Assembly: GCF_000959365.1 (NCBI RefSeq)
Contig: NZ_CP009556.1
Span: 2,790,001-2,854,000, forward strand
Length of the DNA stretch: 64,000 nucleotides
DNA from: Burkholderia oklahomensis C6786
Lineage (GTDB): Bacteria > Pseudomonadota > Gammaproteobacteria > Burkholderiales > Burkholderiaceae
Direction: 5' to 3'
Shown here: one piece after another, positions 55,996-64,000 of the stretch
Layout: each line of letters opens with the position of its first letter
How positions within the stretch are numbered: the stretch's first letter is position 1
Notes under the pieces: generated by a model
Database searches by the model: none
Seen by the model: only the letters and a program-made list of their open reading frames with translations
Told to the model about the DNA's origin: nothing
Made by a program: the position numbers and the translations under genes

Positions 55996-56972
55996 GAACC
56001 TCTCCCTCTTCCTCGCTCGCGGCCGCTTCGTCCGCTGTCCGAAGCGCGTCGCCCGTGCGCGCGCGCGTCGCGCGCGTCGCGGCGCGCTTCATGCCGTCCG
56101 GCCGCGGCGTCGCGATCGGCGTGCCGTTCCTGTGGCTCATGCTGTTCTTCGCGCTGCCGTTCGTGCTCGTGCTGAAGATCAGCTTCGCCGACCAGGTGAT
56201 GGGCATCCCGCCGTACACCGCGCTGACGAGCGTCAAGGACGGCGCGGTGCAGTTCGCGCTGCAGCTCGGCCATTACGCGTTCCTGCTGCAGGACAGCCTC
56301 TATGTCGCGACCTACGTCAGCTCGTTGAAGATGGCCGCGGTATCGACGCTGCTGTGCCTGTTGATCGGCTATCCGATGGCGTACTACATCGCGCGCTCGG
56401 CGCCCGCGACGCGCAACCTGCTGATGATGGGCGTGATGCTGCCGTTCTGGACGTCGTTCCTGATCCGCGTCTATGCGTGGATCGGCATCCTGAAGGACGA
56501 CGGGCTCCTCAACCACGCGCTGATCGCGCTCGGCCTGATCCACTCTCCGCTGCGTCTCTACCACACCGATGCGGGCGTCTACATCGGGATGGTCTATTCG
56601 TATCTGCCGTTCATGGTGATGCCGCTCTACGCGCATCTCGTGAAGATGGACCTGACGCTGCTCGAGGCCGCGTACGACCTCGGCGCGAAGCCGTGGGTCG
56701 CGTTCACGCGGATCACGCTTCCGCTGTCGAAGAACGGAATCATCGCGGGCAGCCTGCTCGTGTTCATTCCGGCCGTCGGCGAATACGTGATTCCGGAGCT
56801 GCTCGGCGGCGCCGACACGCTGATGATCGGCCGCGTGATGTGGGACGAGTTCTTCAACAACATGGACTGGCCGATGGCCTCCGCGGTGACGGTCGCGATG
56901 GTGCTGCTGCTCCTCGTGCCGATGGCCGTGTTCCAGTACTACCAGGTAAAGGAGCTGGGGGACGCGAAATGA
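55992..56972 (+). CDS. potH: Putrescine ABC transporter permease
   Basis: 326 residues. An N-terminal cytoplasmic stretch rich in Ser, Ala and Arg is followed by six membrane segments. The permease signature lies around LLEAAYDLGAKPWVAFTRITLP. It forms one half of the channel with PotI. Translationally coupled at both ends (ATGA overlap with potG, ATGA overlap with potI). Confidence 0.92.
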   Translation: MRTSPSSSLAAASSAVRSASPVRARVARVAARFMPSGRGVAIGVPFLWLMLFFALPFVLVLKISFADQVMGIPPYTALTSVKDGAVQFALQLGHYAFLLQDSLYVATYVSSLKMAAVSTLLCLLIGYPMAYYIARSAPATRNLLMMGVMLPFWTSFLIRVYAWIGILKDDGLLNHALIALGLIHSPLRLYHTDAGVYIGMVYSYLPFMVMPLYAHLVKMDLTLLEAAYDLGAKPWVAFTRITLPLSKNGIIAGSLLVFIPAVGEYVIPELLGGADTLMIGRVMWDEFFNNMDWPMASAVTVAMVLLLLVPMAVFQYYQVKELGDAK

Positions 56973-57898
56973 TCAAGCCCAACAAGCCGCTTTCCGCCGG
57001 CGTGCTGACGCTCGGCTTCCTGTTTCTGTACATCCCGATCATCAGCCTCGTCGTCTATTCGTTCAACGAGTCGAAGCTCGTCACGGTCTGGTCCGGCTTC
57101 TCGCTGAAGTGGTACGCGGCGCTCCTGCAGGACGACGAACTGCTGACGAGCGCGTGGCTGTCGCTGAAGATCGGTTTGCTGACCGCGTTCGCGTCGGTGT
57201 TCATCGGCACGTGGGCGGGCTTCGTGCTCGCGCGCTTCGGCCGCTTCCGCGGCTTCACGCTGTACACCGGGATGATCAACGCGCCGCTCGTGATTCCCGA
57301 GGTGATCCAGGGGATCTCGCTGCTGCTGCTGTTCGTCGCGCTCGAGCAGATGGTCGGCTGGCCGAAAGGCCGCGGGATACTGACGATCTGGATCGGCCAC
57401 GTGATGCTGTGCGTGTCGTACGTCGCGATCATCGTCCAGTCGCGCGTCAAGGAGTTGAACAAATCGCTCGAAGAAGCGGCGCTCGACCTCGGCGCGACGC
57501 CGCTCAAGGTGTTCTTCGTGATCACGCTGCCGCTGATCTCGCAGGCGCTGCTGTCCGGCTGGCTGCTGTCGTTCACGCTGTCGATCGACGATCTCGTGCT
57601 GTCCGCGTTCCTGTCCGGGCCCGGCTCGACGACGCTGCCGCTCGTCGTGTTCTCGCGCGTGCGCCTCGGCCTCAATCCCGAAATGAACGCGCTCGCGACG
57701 CTCTTCATCACCGCCGTCACGATCGGCGTGATCGTCGTCAACCAGATGATGCTGAGCCGCGAGCGTCGCCGCGAACGCGACATGCGCCAGGCGTTCGCGC
57801 CACCCGCGCCGTCCGACTCGTCCGAAACCGACGCATCCGGCGGCGCACCGCGCGCACCGCAGGCCGCGGCGACGAGAAAGTCGCTCGGCACGGCCTGA
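56969..57898 (+). CDS. potI: Putrescine ABC transporter permease
   Basis: 309 residues with six membrane segments and the permease loop LEEAALDLGATPLKVFFVITLP. LSFTLSIDDLVLSAFLSGPG is characteristic of PotI/PotC. After the last membrane segment there is a 50-residue charged then Ala/Pro-rich cytoplasmic tail, longer than in E. coli PotI. It starts within the potH stop codon region (ATGA). Confidence 0.92.
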   Translation: MIKPNKPLSAGVLTLGFLFLYIPIISLVVYSFNESKLVTVWSGFSLKWYAALLQDDELLTSAWLSLKIGLLTAFASVFIGTWAGFVLARFGRFRGFTLYTGMINAPLVIPEVIQGISLLLLFVALEQMVGWPKGRGILTIWIGHVMLCVSYVAIIVQSRVKELNKSLEEAALDLGATPLKVFFVITLPLISQALLSGWLLSFTLSIDDLVLSAFLSGPGSTTLPLVVFSRVRLGLNPEMNALATLFITAVTIGVIVVNQMMLSRERRRERDMRQAFAPPAPSDSSETDASGGAPRAPQAAATRKSLGTA

Positions 57899-57963
57899 CG
57901 ACGCCTCTACCGCCCGAACGAGCACCCAAGTCCTTCGCAATACGAACAACCAGGAGAATCTGC

Positions 57964-59541
57964 ATGAGAATGAAGTTAATCTGTCTGCTCGTGGCCGGGT
58001 CGCTGCCCGGCTTCGCCGGCGCCGCGTCGACAAGCGCGCAGATCAAGGCAATGCAGGCGCAGTTGAACGCGCTGCAGGCGCAGGTGAAGGAGCTTCGGTC
58101 CGCGCTTGCGTCGCAGCACGGCGCGGCGGGCAGCGCCGCCGCCGCGGGCAAAGGCGCGGCGGCCGTGACGGCGGCCGCGCCCGTCGACGAATCGTCGCCG
58201 GACTACGGCAAGGCGCCCGCCGTGCTGACGAACGACGACGTCACGCAAATGAAGCAGGAGATCGCGAACCAGCAGTTGAAGGTCGATTCGCTGACCGACG
58301 CGGCGAACACCGGGCCGATCGCGGGCCTCTCGGTGACGGGCTACATCGATCCGACCTACGTGTTCAACCGCGCGGCGGGCACGTCGTCGTTCCTGTTCGC
58401 GAATCACGAGAGCAACTACAACTACTTCAACAGCACGTTCGGCGATCTCTACCTCGACATCAAGAAGACGTTCGGCGTCGGCCCGATGGCGCCGTCGGCC
58501 GAGATCACGCTGATGCCGAACCGCGGCAACGGCATCACGCTGCTGCAGAACTCCCGCGGCAACATCGGCAACAACATCCTCAACACCGCGGTCGTCAACG
58601 TGCCGCTCAGCGCGACGACGACGCTCGTCGCCGGCCTCGTGCCGAGCTTCGGCGGCTACGAGGTGCAGCAGTCGAACCAGATGCTGACGCTCACGCACAA
58701 CCTGCTGTACGACTTCTCCGATCCGGGCAGCTACATCGGCATCGGCGCGAACTACACGAAGGGCAACTGGGCGTGGAAGTTCCTGCTCGGCAACGAGCAA
58801 TACCGGACGTACGGCTCGGTCACGCAGACGGGCACGAACGCGCTCGGCGATCCGATCACGACGAGCAACAAGGTGCCGACGTTTACCGCGCGCGTCGACT
58901 ACACGTGGTCGAGCGCGCTCGATCTCGGCGGCTCGTTCAACATCGGGCGGCAGACGCTCGGCAGCGCGACGACGCAGTCGGGCGCGGTCGTCTACGGTCC
59001 GGGCGGCCAGTCGCCGAGCCCGTACGGCACGTTCTTCTTCGCCGAAGCGGACGCGACCTATACGCTCGCCGACGTTCAGTACAACGCGGAAATCGACTAC
59101 GGCCAGCAGCAGCACGCGGCGTTCAACGGCGGCCGCGCGCAATGGTACGGGCTGTCGCTGCTCGCGCACCGCAAGTTCAACGTGCCGGTGCTCGGCCGGA
59201 TGGGCGCGACGCTGCGCTACGACTTCCTCGCGAACAGCAAGAACGGCGGCGGCGGCGGCGGGGTCGCGCTCAACGGCAACGGGATGGATACCGCGGACGG
59301 CTTCGGCATCGATTCGGACTGCCTCGCGACGTCGAAGGCGAACGGCGGTCTCGGGTTCGAGTGCAAGGGCGCGAACCGTCAGGACGTCGCGCTCGATCTG
59401 CTGTTCTATCCGACGCAGCAGATCACCGTGAAGGTCGAATACCGGCACGACTGGGCGAACAACAAGGTGTTCCTGCGGAACGACGGCTCGTACAGCAAAT
59501 CCAACGATCTGCTTGCGACGCAGTTCATCTACTCGTTCTGA
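57964..59541 (+). CDS. Outer-membrane beta-barrel protein, DUF3138 type
   Basis: 525 residues with a CAGGAG site before the ATG and a Sec signal peptide ending at GFAGA (residue 20). Residues about 22-47 are a coiled coil (QIKAMQAQLNALQAQVKEL), then an Ala/Gly linker, then from about residue 120 alternating beta-barrel strands (LSVTGYIDPTYVF, LVAGLVPSFGGYEV) ending with aromatic FIYSF, a typical outer-membrane C-terminus. The layout suggests a porin anchored through a periplasmic coiled coil. Its position between potI and puuB suggests uptake of polyamines across the outer membrane; this is inference. Confidence 0.8.
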   Translation: MRMKLICLLVAGSLPGFAGAASTSAQIKAMQAQLNALQAQVKELRSALASQHGAAGSAAAAGKGAAAVTAAAPVDESSPDYGKAPAVLTNDDVTQMKQEIANQQLKVDSLTDAANTGPIAGLSVTGYIDPTYVFNRAAGTSSFLFANHESNYNYFNSTFGDLYLDIKKTFGVGPMAPSAEITLMPNRGNGITLLQNSRGNIGNNILNTAVVNVPLSATTTLVAGLVPSFGGYEVQQSNQMLTLTHNLLYDFSDPGSYIGIGANYTKGNWAWKFLLGNEQYRTYGSVTQTGTNALGDPITTSNKVPTFTARVDYTWSSALDLGGSFNIGRQTLGSATTQSGAVVYGPGGQSPSPYGTFFFAEADATYTLADVQYNAEIDYGQQQHAAFNGGRAQWYGLSLLAHRKFNVPVLGRMGATLRYDFLANSKNGGGGGGVALNGNGMDTADGFGIDSDCLATSKANGGLGFECKGANRQDVALDLLFYPTQQITVKVEYRHDWANNKVFLRNDGSYSKSNDLLATQFIYSF

Positions 59542-59674
59542 CGCCGACGGCGCATGGACGTGCGGCTGCTTGCCGCACGTCCCGTCCGCGCTGCAACCCG
59601 CTTTCCCGCATTGCGCATCGCGGCCGCACGGCATCGCGATGCGACGATGCCGCTCGACCTTTCACGACTTGCTT

Positions 59675-60982
59675 ATGATCAACGCCTTCGCCCGCCGCGC
59701 CGACGAACTCGCGCGCCGCTCGTATTACGAGGTCACCGCCAGCCGCCCGGCCGACGACGACCCGGTGCTCGACGATGCGCTCGACGTCGACGTCTGCGTG
59801 ATCGGAGCCGGGTTCGCCGGCTTGTCGACCGCGCTCGACTGCCGCGCGCGCGGCCTGTCGGTCGCCGTGCTCGATGCGTACCGGCCGGGCTGGGGCGCGT
59901 CCGGCAGGAACGGCGGACAGATGATCGCGGGCTTCGCGAAGGACGGCGAGATCGAGCGCCAGCTCGGCATCGAAGGCGCACGCGAAGCATGGGCGCTGTC
60001 GCTCGACGCCGTCGCGCTCGTCGAAGAGCGTATCGCGCGCTACGGAATCGACTGCGACTTCACGCGCGGCTACCTGACGGTCGCGACGCATCCGCGCCGC
60101 GTGCCGCAATTGCGCCAGTGGATGGACGATGCGGCATCGCGCTGGGGCCATCCGTCGCTCGAATGGCTCGATGCCGATGCGATCCGCGCGCGCATCGCGT
60201 CGCCGCGTTATCTCGCGGGCGTTCACGATCCGCTGTCCGGTCATCTGCATCCGCTCAAGTACTGCGTCGGCCTCGCCGACGCGGCGCGACGCGAAGGCGC
60301 GCGGCTGTTCGCGCACACGCCGGCGCTCGAAGTCGTGCGCGGCGCGCGGCCCGTCGTGCGCACGCCGACGGGCGAAGTGCGCTGCCGTCACGTCGTCGCG
60401 TGCTGCAATGCGGGCCCGGGCGGCGTGCTGCCCGCCGCGACGGCCGCGCGCATCGCGCCGATCGCATCGTACATCGTCGCGACCGAAGCGCTCGACGCCG
60501 ATCGCGCGAGCGCGCTGATTCCGCAGCGCGAAGCGGTCTGCGACAACAACTTCTTTCTCGACTACTTCCGGCTGTCCGCCGACCACCGGATGCTGTTCGG
60601 CGGCCGCGCGGACTCGGCGGGCGCATCGCCCGACGCGCTCGTCGGCGCGATCCGCCGCCGGATGGTCGGCGCGTTTCCGCAGCTCGCCGACGTGCGCATC
60701 GAATTCGCATGGGGCGGCTTCGTCGACGTGACGCGCAACCGCGCGCCGGACTTCGGCGCGATCGATCCGAACTACTTCTATCTTCAGGGCTTCAGCGGCC
60801 ACGGCGTCGCGCTGACCGGCATCGCGGGCCGCATCGTCGCAAACGCGATCGCGGGCGACACGCGCGGCTTCGATCTGTTTGCGCGCCTGCGGCACCGGCG
60901 CTTTCCCGGCGGCCCCGCGTGGCGGCAGCCCGCGCTCGAGCTCGGCATGCTGTACCACCGCGTGCGCGAGTTGCTGTTCTGA
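59675..60982 (+). CDS. puuB: Gamma-glutamylputrescine oxidase (FAD-dependent)
   Basis: 435 residues. The N-terminal FAD-binding motif VCVIGAGFAGLSTALDCRARG and the late GFSGHGVALTGIAGRIVA are those of DAO/GlpO-family oxidases; SGRNGGQMIAGFA is typical of PuuB. It oxidises gamma-glutamylputrescine to the aldehyde handled by PuuC. The start MINAFARRADELARRSYY has no strong ribosome binding site, and an in-frame extension upstream looks unsupported. It is the last gene of the rightward polyamine operon. Confidence 0.87.
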   Translation: MINAFARRADELARRSYYEVTASRPADDDPVLDDALDVDVCVIGAGFAGLSTALDCRARGLSVAVLDAYRPGWGASGRNGGQMIAGFAKDGEIERQLGIEGAREAWALSLDAVALVEERIARYGIDCDFTRGYLTVATHPRRVPQLRQWMDDAASRWGHPSLEWLDADAIRARIASPRYLAGVHDPLSGHLHPLKYCVGLADAARREGARLFAHTPALEVVRGARPVVRTPTGEVRCRHVVACCNAGPGGVLPAATAARIAPIASYIVATEALDADRASALIPQREAVCDNNFFLDYFRLSADHRMLFGGRADSAGASPDALVGAIRRRMVGAFPQLADVRIEFAWGGFVDVTRNRAPDFGAIDPNYFYLQGFSGHGVALTGIAGRIVANAIAGDTRGFDLFARLRHRRFPGGPAWRQPALELGMLYHRVRELLF

Positions 60983-61222
60983 GCGCGCAATTCGCCCGTC
61001 CTCGCTCGACACATTCGTCGCTCGGAAGCCTCGCCCCCGCGGGCAACCGACTGCTTCGTATGGACATGCAACAACAGGGATGCGCTCGACAGACAAACCA
61101 CGACCGCGGCGCGATGATCCAGCATCGTCTCGCGCGGGGCGTCGAGGGCATTCGCAAGTTCGCCCTCCGTCGCTGGTCGCTGCCGAGAACGCTGCTCGAA
61201 GACGCCTTCGGTTTCGGTTTCG

Positions 61223-62065
61223 TCAACCGTGCCCGCCAAGCCCGATGGATTGATGCGGCTCCATCTGAACGCTTAGCATCGTTTGGGCATGCTCGATCCC
61301 TTCTCGAACGGTCCTTGCGAAGTCTCCGTGCAGACGAAGCGAATTGATGATGTTCTCCGCAATGCCGCCCGGAGTCGCGCATTGATTCACATAATTTTCG
61401 ATTTCACCGGGATTCAAATCCCGTGGCCTAACCCGTCTCGCCCAATCGACAACGCTCTGCCAGTCATCGAGTCCGTGCTCTGCCGCACATTTCAATATGA
61501 CTCGATCGCTGACAGGCGCGCCGATGAATTCGCAATACATCAATATAAACGGAAGACAAGCACCGAGGACGGTAACCGGTTCGAACTGATTCTCCGATCG
61601 TACATTCAAAATATGCGACGCAACGGATTTCAGTACATTCACGGCACTTTCGTCGACGTCGCCGCAGGTCACACCAAGTGCTTGGCCGCCGGCAATCGTA
61701 TCCGGCGCGCTTATAATCGCCCGAGCAATCGAACCCGATCCACGCGCGACATCGGACAATTTCGAAAGCGAAACACCGGCCAAGAACGAGATGACGATCT
61801 GTCCATCGCTCAACTCGTAATCGGAGATCATCCCGTAATCGATCGGTCGCACGGTATACAAAATGACCTTGCAATGCTTCATGACCGCATCCACGCCTAC
61901 AAGACGATCTTCGACTCCCGCCTTCACACTCGTCGCATACGATTTTTGAGAACCGCGATGCCCGAGCCAAACACTCTCTCGGTCGAATCCAATATCGATC
62001 AAGCGCGATGCAAGGGCAACGCCCAAGTGCCCCGCACCTACGACTCCGATTCCTTGACTCGTCAT
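61223..62065 (-). CDS. Pyrroline-5-carboxylate reductase-like NAD(P)-binding protein
   Basis: 280 residues. The ATG at 62065 is chosen because GGAGG lies 8 bases before it; an ATG 45 bases upstream has no such site. The N-terminus IGVVGAGHLGVALASRL is a Rossmann dinucleotide-binding motif. ISFLAGVSLSKLS and the late CATPGGIAENIINSLRLHG resemble the P5C-reductase fold and its PGG signature. It may make proline or reduce another cyclic imine or peptide-derived substrate. GC content and codon use are lower than in the polyamine genes. It is divergent from an MFS exporter across a TetR-type operator, so it may belong to a metabolite-production or resistance locus. Confidence 0.75.
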   Translation of the reverse strand: MTSQGIGVVGAGHLGVALASRLIDIGFDRESVWLGHRGSQKSYATSVKAGVEDRLVGVDAVMKHCKVILYTVRPIDYGMISDYELSDGQIVISFLAGVSLSKLSDVARGSGSIARAIISAPDTIAGGQALGVTCGDVDESAVNVLKSVASHILNVRSENQFEPVTVLGACLPFILMYCEFIGAPVSDRVILKCAAEHGLDDWQSVVDWARRVRPRDLNPGEIENYVNQCATPGGIAENIINSLRLHGDFARTVREGIEHAQTMLSVQMEPHQSIGLGGHG

Positions 62066-62623
62066 CCCGTCGCCTCCGATCACCTTGAAAAGGTCGATTT
62101 GTTCCGCCATTGGACAAGCAGGGGAATTTGAAAACGGCCGGCAATCGCCGTGCCGCGGATGCGCGAGTAGCCGTGCGTCCGGTGTGATCGATAGCATCCG
62201 CGATAGCTCGACATTCGGCTCGAACAGGTCATTCGCCGAGCCACGCGCCCCGCGGCATCGCGATCCTGGGCCGACGGCCGAGCCGTATCGACGCCTCGAC
62301 CCGCATCGGTTCAACCGGAAGCCCAAGCTCGACGCACCTCGGCGACATCTTGCCCGTACCGCGACGTGACGGCATCGGCATGAGTTGCTATCCCAGTTTA
62401 TGACCGACCGTCGGTCAATAATATATCGCTGCGGCTGCCGAGACCTCTCCAAACGACCGGGAATGCAAATCTTGATGCGAATTCGAGCCCGTGTTCGATG
62501 ACGTCCGCAGGTCACGTCTCAGACGGTCTTCGACTATCCGCTTCGTCGGGCTGGCGATATCGGGATTTCTCCAGATTCAAGATGGAGCCCACCATCTGCA
62601 TATCGAATTAAATCGAGGGTCAC
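62066..62623. other. 558-bp divergent promoter region
   Basis: It separates the reductase-like gene from the MFS exporter. The centre (62385-62440) is AT-rich and carries a TetR-type operator; on the minus strand TTGACC-N17-TGGGAT overlaps that operator. No gene, and no tetR gene, is present in it. Confidence 0.55.
62401..62417. promoter_or_regulatory. TetR-family operator candidate
   Basis: TGACCGACCGTCGGTCA is a perfect palindrome around one central base and has the TGACCG/CGGTCA half-sites common to TetR-type repressors. It lies between the divergent reductase-like and MFS genes and overlaps the likely promoters, so it could control both. The cognate repressor is not in this window. Confidence 0.6.
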
Positions 62624-64000
62624 ATGATCAACCATCAACGCTCTGCTTTATTCGCACTCTTGCTATCCGGATTTGTAACGATTTTCGATTTATTTGTCGT
62701 CAATATCGCGATCGTCAACATCGAGAAGACACTGCATGCAAGCTATGTCGAGTTGACGATGATCATCGTCGCCTACGAACTGTCGTTCGGCCTCTTGCTC
62801 ATCACCGGCGGAAGGCTCGGCGATCTATGGGGACGCCGGCGAGCCTATCAGATCGGGATGCTGTGCTTCACCGCTTCATCGATTCTTTGCGGACTAGCGC
62901 CCCACGCGGCGATCCTCACCGTCGCGCGCTTTTTACAAGGGCTATCCGCCGCCGTACTCTTTCCGCAAATCTATGCGTGCATCCGGGCGGATTTCGACGA
63001 GGCCGGCGCCCATCGGGCGTTCGGATACCTGGGAATGACGCTCGGGCTCGCGGCGATCGCGGGGCAAGTTCTCGGCGGTCTGATCATCTCGATCAATCTG
63101 CTGGAGTTGCAATGGAGAGCCATCTTTTTTATCAATCTTCCGATCGGGCTGGCGGCGCTGTTTTTTCCCGTCATTTGCGAAACACGTCCACCGAACAGAA
63201 AAAAAGCCTGGACTGGACGGGCGTCGCTCTGTCGAGTCTGGGAATTTCCGTTTCGCTGCTTCCGCTGCTAATGAGCGCAGTCTGGGGATGGAGTTTCAAA
63301 AGCTATGTCCTGATGCTGATCGGGCTAGGCACCTTGTATCTATTCATGCGACACGAAATCCGCCACGCACGCAGCGGCCACGTTCCTCTCATCAACATGA
63401 AGCTCCTCCGGGAAAGACGATTCATCAAGGGTTCGTCGTTGGTCATGTGCATCTATGCAACCGCGGGTTCATTTACGTTGGTATTTTCGATCTTTCTTCA
63501 GTCCGGACTGAAGCTAAGCCCGTTTGAAGCGGGAATGACTTATGTCTCGACCAGCATCGGATTTACGATTTCGTCGCTATTGACGCCCAAGCTCATCGGC
63601 CGATCCGGGCCGCACGTCGTTTCCATCGGCGCGGCCTCATATGCGGCAAGTTTCGTCGCGCTGATACTTGCCGTGCGATATTTCCCCATCCTTGAGCTGC
63701 CGTGGCTCCTGATACCGGGACTGTGGACGCTCGGCTTTACACAAGGCATGGTCATGACCCCTCTTCTGAATATCGTGCTGGCGAACGTGCAGGAAAACTT
63801 CGCGGGGATGGCCGCCGGAGTCGTTTCGACCTTGCAGCAGGTAGGCGCGGCATTCGGCGTAACTGCGGTCAGCACGATCCTGCAGGTAACGTTAAAAAAA
63901 TTGTCTCATCTGCAGGAATTTTCTCAACTGCAAAGCGCGTTCGTCTACAGCATGTTCTTCAACGTGGGGGCCGCTGCCGTCGCCAGCTACATCCTGCGGA
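62624..64000 (+). CDS. MFS exporter (DHA2/14-TM type), frame-interrupted; runs off the window
   Basis: The first frame (62624-63271, 215 residues) has MFS landmarks: FDLFVVNIAIVNIEK, GGRLGDLWGRRRAYQIG (motif A) and WRAIFFINLPIGL of DHA2 drug exporters. It then runs into unrelated residues and a TAA at 63269-63271. From about 63206 the -1 frame continues the protein without a break to the window end (SLDWTGVALSSLGISVSLLP, later AGMAAGVVSTLQQVGAAFGV, a DHA2 motif). The switch falls on seven A at 63199-63205, read as A_AAA_AAA. Explanations are a one-base deletion, a sequencing error, slippage in the run, or a programmed -1 shift. Intact it would be a roughly 470-residue exporter. Confidence 0.75.
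63199..63205 (+). other. A7 run: frameshift point, potential -1 slippery heptamer
   Basis: In the reading frame of the MFS gene the run is read A_AAA_AAA, a known type of bacterial -1 slippery heptamer. The upstream part of the transporter is in one frame and the downstream part in the -1 frame, meeting exactly here. Restoring the frame by mutation would need one extra A. Confidence 0.7.

Overview
The window is a GC-rich (about 68%) Burkholderia chromosome segment. Codon use, the complete hmqABCDEFG alkylquinolone operon, the second groESL pair and the short tandem repeats all point to the B. pseudomallei/thailandensis group, probably chromosome 2. Species was assigned from gene content only, not by alignment.

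Layout. (1) 1-0.66 kb: 3' end of an alpha/beta hydrolase. (2) 1.1-11.9 kb, minus strand: six genes forming a duplicated circularly permuted ATP-grasp / alpha-E / transglutaminase-like locus, a predicted peptide-forming and trimming system with no assigned product. (3) 12.5-13.8 kb: a Fur-box-preceded pair, nitroreductase plus a small protein. (4) 14.3-15.6 kb: a secreted AA10 lytic polysaccharide monooxygenase with terminator. (5) 15.9-17.8 kb: an HD-domain protein divergent from a GlxA-type regulator. (6) 18.0-20.5 kb: ahpCF behind an OxyR-type site. (7) 20.6-32.8 kb, minus strand: hmqA-G plus a MAPEG gene, behind an AT-rich 1.1 kb upstream region. (8) 33.9-36.4 kb: B12-dependent ribonucleotide reductase. 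(9) 36.8-42.7 kb, minus strand: a sulfonate/nitrate-type ABC importer, a DszC/acyl-CoA-dehydrogenase-like flavoprotein, an AhpD-like protein and an AraC regulator. (10) 43.0-45.0 kb: groES-groEL with a CIRCE operator. (11) 45.1-61.0 kb: polyamine catabolism and uptake, with a hypothetical gene, agmatinase, puuC and puuR on the minus strand and puuD, puuA, an aminotransferase, potFGHI, an outer-membrane protein and puuB on the plus strand. (12) 61.2-64.0 kb: lower-GC DNA with a pyrroline-5-carboxylate-reductase-like gene divergent from an MFS exporter interrupted by a frameshift at a run of seven A, with a TetR-type operator between them.

How the genes fit together. The polyamine block can import putrescine (PotFGHI), make it from agmatine (agmatinase) and degrade it by the gamma-glutamyl route (PuuA, PuuB, PuuC, PuuD) or by direct transamination, probably under PuuR. 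The hmq block should turn anthranilate and a fatty acid into methylated alkenylquinolines. Stress genes carry recognisable operators: OxyR at ahpC, CIRCE at groES, Fur at the nitroreductase.

Least explained parts: the ATP-grasp/alpha-E/transglutaminase locus, where one transglutaminase homologue has Ser in place of the catalytic Cys, and the right-end exporter, whose frame break falls on an A_AAA_AAA heptamer. No tRNA, rRNA, CRISPR array, insertion sequence or phage gene was seen.
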